From positions 1 through 64,000 of the forward strand of contig NZ_JAAGLY010000014.1 in assembly GCF_010548375.1 (NCBI RefSeq): a DNA stretch of 64,000 nt. The letters are read 5' to 3'. Of the stretch, positions 60,678 to 64,000 are shown one piece after another. The notes under the pieces are model-generated. The model did not search any database, had not been told where the DNA came from, and worked only from the letters and a program-made list of their open reading frames with translations. Made by a program: the position numbers and the translations under genes. Position 1 is the first letter of the stretch, and every line of letters starts with the position of its first letter. The stretch comes from Streptomyces sp. SID13726. GTDB lineage: Bacteria; Actinomycetota; Actinomycetes; Streptomycetales; Streptomycetaceae.

Positions 60678-61145
60678 ATGGCAGAGACAGCGCGATGGCT
60701 GACACCGGAGGAACAGCGCGCCTGGCGCGGCTTCGTCCGGCTGCACGAACGGCTCGGCGGTCGCCTCGGGCGCATGCTCCAGTCGGAGTCGAACGTGTCG
60801 CCCGCGGACTTCGCGGTGCTGGTCCATCTGACGGACACACCGGACGGACGGCAGCGGTACCAGGATCTGGCGCGGGCGCTGGAGTGGGAGAAGAGCCGGA
60901 TGTCCCACCACATCGCCCGGATGGCAGGGCGGGGCATGGTGGTGCGCGAGGAGTGCGCCGAGGACGCGCGCGGGGCGTTCGTGGTGATCACCGACGCCGG
61001 CCGGTGCGCGATCGAGGCCGCCGCCCCCCGTCATGTCGAGGCGGTGCGCGAGCTGTTCATGGACCATGTCACGCCCGCGGAACTGCGCGTGCTGACCGAC
61101 ATCTCCGAGCGCGTCATCGGCAAGCTGGACGAGGACCCGGCCTGA
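60678..61145 (+). CDS. MarR-family regulator 2
   Basis: 155 residues. The winged helix reads VSPADFAVLVHLTDTPDGRQRYQDLARALEWEKSRMSHHIARMAGRGMVVREEC, followed by AEDARGAFVVIT. It is a paralogue of the protein at 49958. It lies amid the NmrA-like, AhpD-like, pirin and LLM genes, all with similar palindromes, so it is the likely local regulator of that set. Confidence 0.9.
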   Translation: MAETARWLTPEEQRAWRGFVRLHERLGGRLGRMLQSESNVSPADFAVLVHLTDTPDGRQRYQDLARALEWEKSRMSHHIARMAGRGMVVREECAEDARGAFVVITDAGRCAIEAAAPRHVEAVRELFMDHVTPAELRVLTDISERVIGKLDEDPA

Positions 61146-61175
61146 GCGGCGACGCCGCTCAGGGTGCCGCGGTCG

Positions 61176-61685
61176 TCAGTCGGGCACCGGCGCGGTCTGC
61201 GGACGGCGGGCCGCCGGTACCGGGTGCTTGCTCAGGATCGACACGCGGTTGAACGCGCCGATGGTGATCGCCACCCAGATCACGGCGGAGATCTGGTCCT
61301 CGGTGAGGGTGCGGCGCGCGGTCTCGTAGGCGGACGTCTGGGCGGCGGCGTCCGTGGGGTCGTTCGTCGCCTCGGCGAGCGCGAGCGCCGCCCGCTCCAC
61401 GTCGGTGAACACGTCGGTGTCCCGCCAGGCCGCCAGCACCCCGAGCCGCTGCGCCGACTCGCCGGCGCGCAGCGCCTTGCGGGTGTGCAGGTCGAGGCAG
61501 AAGGCGCAGCCGTTCAGCTGGGACACCCGGAGATTGACCAACTCCACGGTGGTGCGGTCGAGTCCGGCCTCGGCGGCCGTCGCGCCCACCGCCTCCGAGG
61601 TCTCCACCAGGGCGTGGAAGGCCTTCGGGCTCTGCTTGTCGATGAAGATCCTCCGGGGTGCGGATCCATCGGCTCGCTCGTTCAC
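61176..61685 (-). CDS. AhpD-like carboxymuconolactone decarboxylase-family protein
   Basis: 169 residues from GTG 61685, 6 bp after GGAGG. FHALVETSEAVGATAAEAGLDRTTVELVNLRVSQLNGCAFCLDLHTRKA carries the CxxC-xxx-H motif of AhpD-type alkylhydroperoxidases (Cys-Ala-Phe-Cys with His three residues later). It should reduce peroxides through the cysteine pair. It is divergent from the pirin gene, with one palindrome between them. Confidence 0.88.
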   Translation of the reverse strand: MNERADGSAPRRIFIDKQSPKAFHALVETSEAVGATAAEAGLDRTTVELVNLRVSQLNGCAFCLDLHTRKALRAGESAQRLGVLAAWRDTDVFTDVERAALALAEATNDPTDAAAQTSAYETARRTLTEDQISAVIWVAITIGAFNRVSILSKHPVPAARRPQTAPVPD

Positions 61686-61767
61686 TTCGTGCCTCCTTCG
61701 GGGCTGCCCACGGGACTGTACGCCAGGTGGGTGCAGTAGCCATCCGCCCGCCCCCGTGGCATGGTAG

Positions 61768-61779
61768 TTGATGTGACAA
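61768..61779. promoter_or_regulatory. MarR-box-like site between the AhpD-like and pirin genes
   Basis: TTGATGTGACAA differs from the 49927 box at one position. It is 26 bp before the pirin start and 83 bp before the AhpD-like start, so it could control both. Confidence 0.6.
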
Positions 61780-61804
61780 CTAGAGCATGTGGGAGGCGGT
61801 CCCG

Positions 61805-62791
61805 GTGAGCAACGTGGAAACCGACCCGGCGGCACTGCGCTGCAAGGCGGCCGAGGACCCCGACCGGCCGGACGGGAGCCCCCGGGTGGAGGTGCTGTCG
61901 GCCCGCGAAGTGCCCCTGGGCGGCCCCCGGGCCCTTCAGGTGCGCCGCACGCTGCCCCAGCGGGCCCGGACCCTGATCGGCGCCTGGTGCTTCGCCGATC
62001 ACTACGGCCCCGTCGACGCCTCCGCGACCGGCATGGACGTACCCCCGCATCCGCACACCGGTCTCCAGACCGTGAGCTGGCTGTTCAGCGGCGAGATCGA
62101 GCACCGCGACACGCTCGGCTCGCACGCCCTGATCCGGCCCGGCGAGCTGAACCTCATGACCGGCGGCCACGGCATCGCCCACTCGGAGGTCTCCACCCCG
62201 GACACCACCGTCATCCACGGCGTCCAGCTCTGGGTGGCGCTGCCCGAGCGGCACCGGCACGCCGCACGCGACTTCCAGCATCACGTCCCTCAAGCCGTGC
62301 GTCTCGACGGGGCCGACATCAAGGTCTTCCTCGGCTCCCTCGCCGGAACCACCTCGCCGGTGCGCACCTTCACCCCGCTGCTCGGCGCCGAGATCGTCCT
62401 CGCTCCGCGCGCGGCGATCACCCTCGACCTGGACACCGCCTTCGAGCACGGCCTCCTCGTGGACAGCGGGGACGTCCGGCTGATCGACACGGTCCTGCGG
62501 CCCGCCGAACTCGGCTACGTCCCCTGCGGCGCCGACACCCTGACCCTGGTCAACGAGTCGGACGCCCCCGCCCGCACGATCCTGCTCGGCGGACCTCCCT
62601 TCGAGGAGGAGATCGTCATGTGGTGGAACTTCATCGGCCGCAGCCACGAGGACATCGTCCGGGCCCGGGATGACTGGGAGGCGGCCTCCGACCGCTTCGG
62701 CAGCGTCGAGGGCTACCCCGGACGCCGGCTGGCCGCCCCGGCCCTGCCCAACGCCGTCATCACCCCGCGCGGCAACCCGCCGCGCCGCTGA
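61805..62791 (+). CDS. Pirin-family protein
   Basis: 328 residues from GTG 61805, which has GGGAGG upstream; ATG 61787 has none. The N-terminal cupin holds the metal residues: VPPHPHTGLQTVSWLFSGEIEHRDTLGSH (two His) and NLMTGGHGIAHSE (His, Glu). Pirins bind iron, and some act as quercetinases or redox sensors. The C-terminal cupin ends with LLGGPPFEEEIVMWWNFIGRS, typical of bacterial members. Confidence 0.9.
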   Translation: MSNVETDPAALRCKAAEDPDRPDGSPRVEVLSAREVPLGGPRALQVRRTLPQRARTLIGAWCFADHYGPVDASATGMDVPPHPHTGLQTVSWLFSGEIEHRDTLGSHALIRPGELNLMTGGHGIAHSEVSTPDTTVIHGVQLWVALPERHRHAARDFQHHVPQAVRLDGADIKVFLGSLAGTTSPVRTFTPLLGAEIVLAPRAAITLDLDTAFEHGLLVDSGDVRLIDTVLRPAELGYVPCGADTLTLVNESDAPARTILLGGPPFEEEIVMWWNFIGRSHEDIVRARDDWEAASDRFGSVEGYPGRRLAAPALPNAVITPRGNPPRR

Positions 62792-62922
62792 CCGCCGCAG
62801 GGAAGGCGGCTCATGGGTGAGTCCTCCGCCGTCCCCGCCCGCCGCGGCCTGGCCGCCCCGGCCGAAGGTGCCCGCGCCGGCCGCGGAATAGGCGGGTGCC
62901 GGGGTGTGTTGCAGGCGTGTAG

Positions 62923-62934
62923 TTGATGTATCAA
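62923..62934. promoter_or_regulatory. MarR-box palindrome before the last LLM gene
   Basis: TTGATGTATCAA, 21 bp before the start at 62956. Confidence 0.65.
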
Positions 62935-62955
62935 CAGTCAGGAGAGGTGAGGGCG

Positions 62956-64000
62956 ATGCAGTTCGGCATCTTCACCGTGGGTGATGTGTCCACCGACCCG
63001 AACACGGGACGTACGCCGACCGAGCATGAGCGGATCAAGGCGATGGTGGCCCTCGCGCGCAAGGCCGAGGAGGTCGGACTCGACGTCTTCGCGACCGGCG
63101 AGCACCACAACCGGCCGTTCGTGCCGTCCTCGCCGACGACCCTGCTCGGCCACATCGCCGCGCACACCGACCGGATCGTCCTGTCGACCTCCACCACCCT
63201 GATCACCACCAACGACCCGGTGAAGATCGCCGAGGACTACGCGATGCTCCAGCATCTGGCCGACGGGCGCGTCGACCTGATGATGGGGCGTGGCAACACC
63301 GGCCCGGTCTACCCGTGGTTCGGCAAGGACATCCGCGACGGCGTCGGTCTCGCCGTGGAGAACTACGCGCTGCTGCACCGGCTGTGGCGCGAGGACGTCG
63401 TGGACTGGCAGGGCCGGTTCCGCACCCCCCTCCAGGGTTTCACCGCCACACCGCGCCCGCTGGACGGCGTACCGCCGTTCGTCTGGCACGGGTCCATCCG
63501 CTCCCCGGAGATCGCCGAACAGGCCGCGTACTACGGCGACGGCTTCTTCCACAACAACATCTTCTGGCCGAAGGAGCACACCCGGAAGCTGATCGAGCTG
63601 TACCGGCAGCGGTACGCCCACTACGGCCACGGCACGGCCGAGCAGGCGATCGTAGGACTCGGCGGACAGGTCTACATGCGGCACAACTCCCAGGACGCCA
63701 TACGGGAGTTCCGCCCCGTCTTCGACCACTCGCCGGTCATGGGAGGCGGGCTCCCGATGGAGGAGTACATGGAGCAGACACCGCTGACCGTCGGCACTCC
63801 CGAGCAGGTCGTCGAGAAGACGCTCACCTTCCGCGAGTACGCCGGTGACTACCAGCGCCAGCTGTTCGTCGTGGACGGTGGCGGAATCCCGCTGAAGGCC
63901 GCGCTGGAGCAGATCGACCTGCTCGGCGAGGAGGTCGTACCGGTGCTGCGCAAGGAGTTCGCGGTGAACCGGCCGGCCGGGGTGCCCGACGCCCCCACCC
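62956..64000 (+). CDS. Luciferase-like (LLM) FMN-dependent oxidoreductase, C-terminus cut by the window edge
   Basis: The frame from ATG 62956 (after GGAGAGGTGAGGG) stays open for 348 codons to the right edge. MQFGIFTVGDVSTDPNTGRTPTEHERIKAMVALARKAEEVGLDVFATGEHHNRPF is the opening of the CE1758-like FMN-dependent branch of the luciferase family. VLSTSTTLITTNDPVKIAEDYAMLQHLADGRVDLMMGRGNT follows. The late LTVGTPEQVVEK matches the conserved end region, so only a few residues are missing. It is the third intact LLM gene here. Confidence 0.9.
   Translation, partial: MQFGIFTVGDVSTDPNTGRTPTEHERIKAMVALARKAEEVGLDVFATGEHHNRPFVPSSPTTLLGHIAAHTDRIVLSTSTTLITTNDPVKIAEDYAMLQHLADGRVDLMMGRGNTGPVYPWFGKDIRDGVGLAVENYALLHRLWREDVVDWQGRFRTPLQGFTATPRPLDGVPPFVWHGSIRSPEIAEQAAYYGDGFFHNNIFWPKEHTRKLIELYRQRYAHYGHGTAEQAIVGLGGQVYMRHNSQDAIREFRPVFDHSPVMGGGLPMEEYMEQTPLTVGTPEQVVEKTLTFREYAGDYQRQLFVVDGGGIPLKAALEQIDLLGEEVVPVLRKEFAVNRPAGVPDAPT

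Noticed and set aside
1..64000. tRNA, rRNA, insertion sequences or phage attachment sites
   Set aside because: Reading both strands I saw no cloverleaf with a T-loop, no transposase or integrase motif and no flanking repeats that would mark an insertion. Short RNA genes could still be missed without a covariance-model search.

Overview
The window is chromosomal DNA of a high-GC Gram-positive bacterium, almost certainly a Streptomyces. GC-rich third codon positions, GTG/TTG starts with GGAGG-type ribosome sites, rare TTA leucine codons confined to a few genes, many secreted glycosidases and an SCO2400-type zinc-ribbon protein all point that way. No rRNA, tRNA, CRISPR array, transposase or integrase was seen.

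Region by region. (1) 1-5.8 kb: the end of a tautomerase, an MHS-type symporter, a DUF1622 protein with a small coupled membrane protein, a LysR regulator, a luciferase-like oxidoreductase and a nitronate-monooxygenase-like flavoprotein. The symporter and the flavoprotein share a 36-bp promoter element. (2) 5.8-9.9 kb: an atypical PTPS/QueD protein, a secreted subtilase and a thioesterase-like protein. (3) 10.1-15.9 kb: an aerobic benzoyl-CoA (box) operon, boxC-boxB-benzoate CoA ligase, with a PaaX-type regulator; boxA is not here.

(4) 15.9-28.1 kb: the most unusual block. It looks like a small, unassigned biosynthetic cluster built as two divergent operons. The leftward one encodes a cobalamin-binding radical SAM enzyme, an MFS exporter and a 430-residue protein I cannot assign. 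The rightward one encodes an S-adenosylhomocysteine-hydrolase-like NAD enzyme, a Gfo/Idh oxidoreductase, a paralogue of the radical SAM enzyme that has lost its iron-sulfur cysteines, and a second Gfo/Idh oxidoreductase, followed by a large LuxR-type regulator. A mirror-symmetric promoter with six CCCCTAC-type heptamers sits between the operons. TTA codons in the regulator, the SAHH-like gene and the unknown gene suggest bldA control.

(5) 28.1-40.2 kb: a LacI-controlled glycan-use locus with two secreted clan-A glycosidases, a three-gene sugar ABC importer without its ATPase, and a cytoplasmic (alpha/alpha)6 glycosidase. Four identical palindromes lie around the two divergent promoters. (6) 40.4-48 kb: an ATP-grasp ligase, a zinc-ribbon membrane protein, a HAF-repeat secreted protein, and a TetR-APC permease-amidohydrolase unit. 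(7) 48-64 kb: redox and detoxification genes (two luciferase-like oxidoreductases, an F420-type reductase, NmrA, pirin, AhpD-like, FrnE-like, azoreductase, aldo/keto reductase) with two MarR paralogues and an HxlR regulator, plus a GH43/GH1 divergent pair. A TTGATGTRTCAA-like palindrome recurs before six of these genes and probably defines a MarR regulon.
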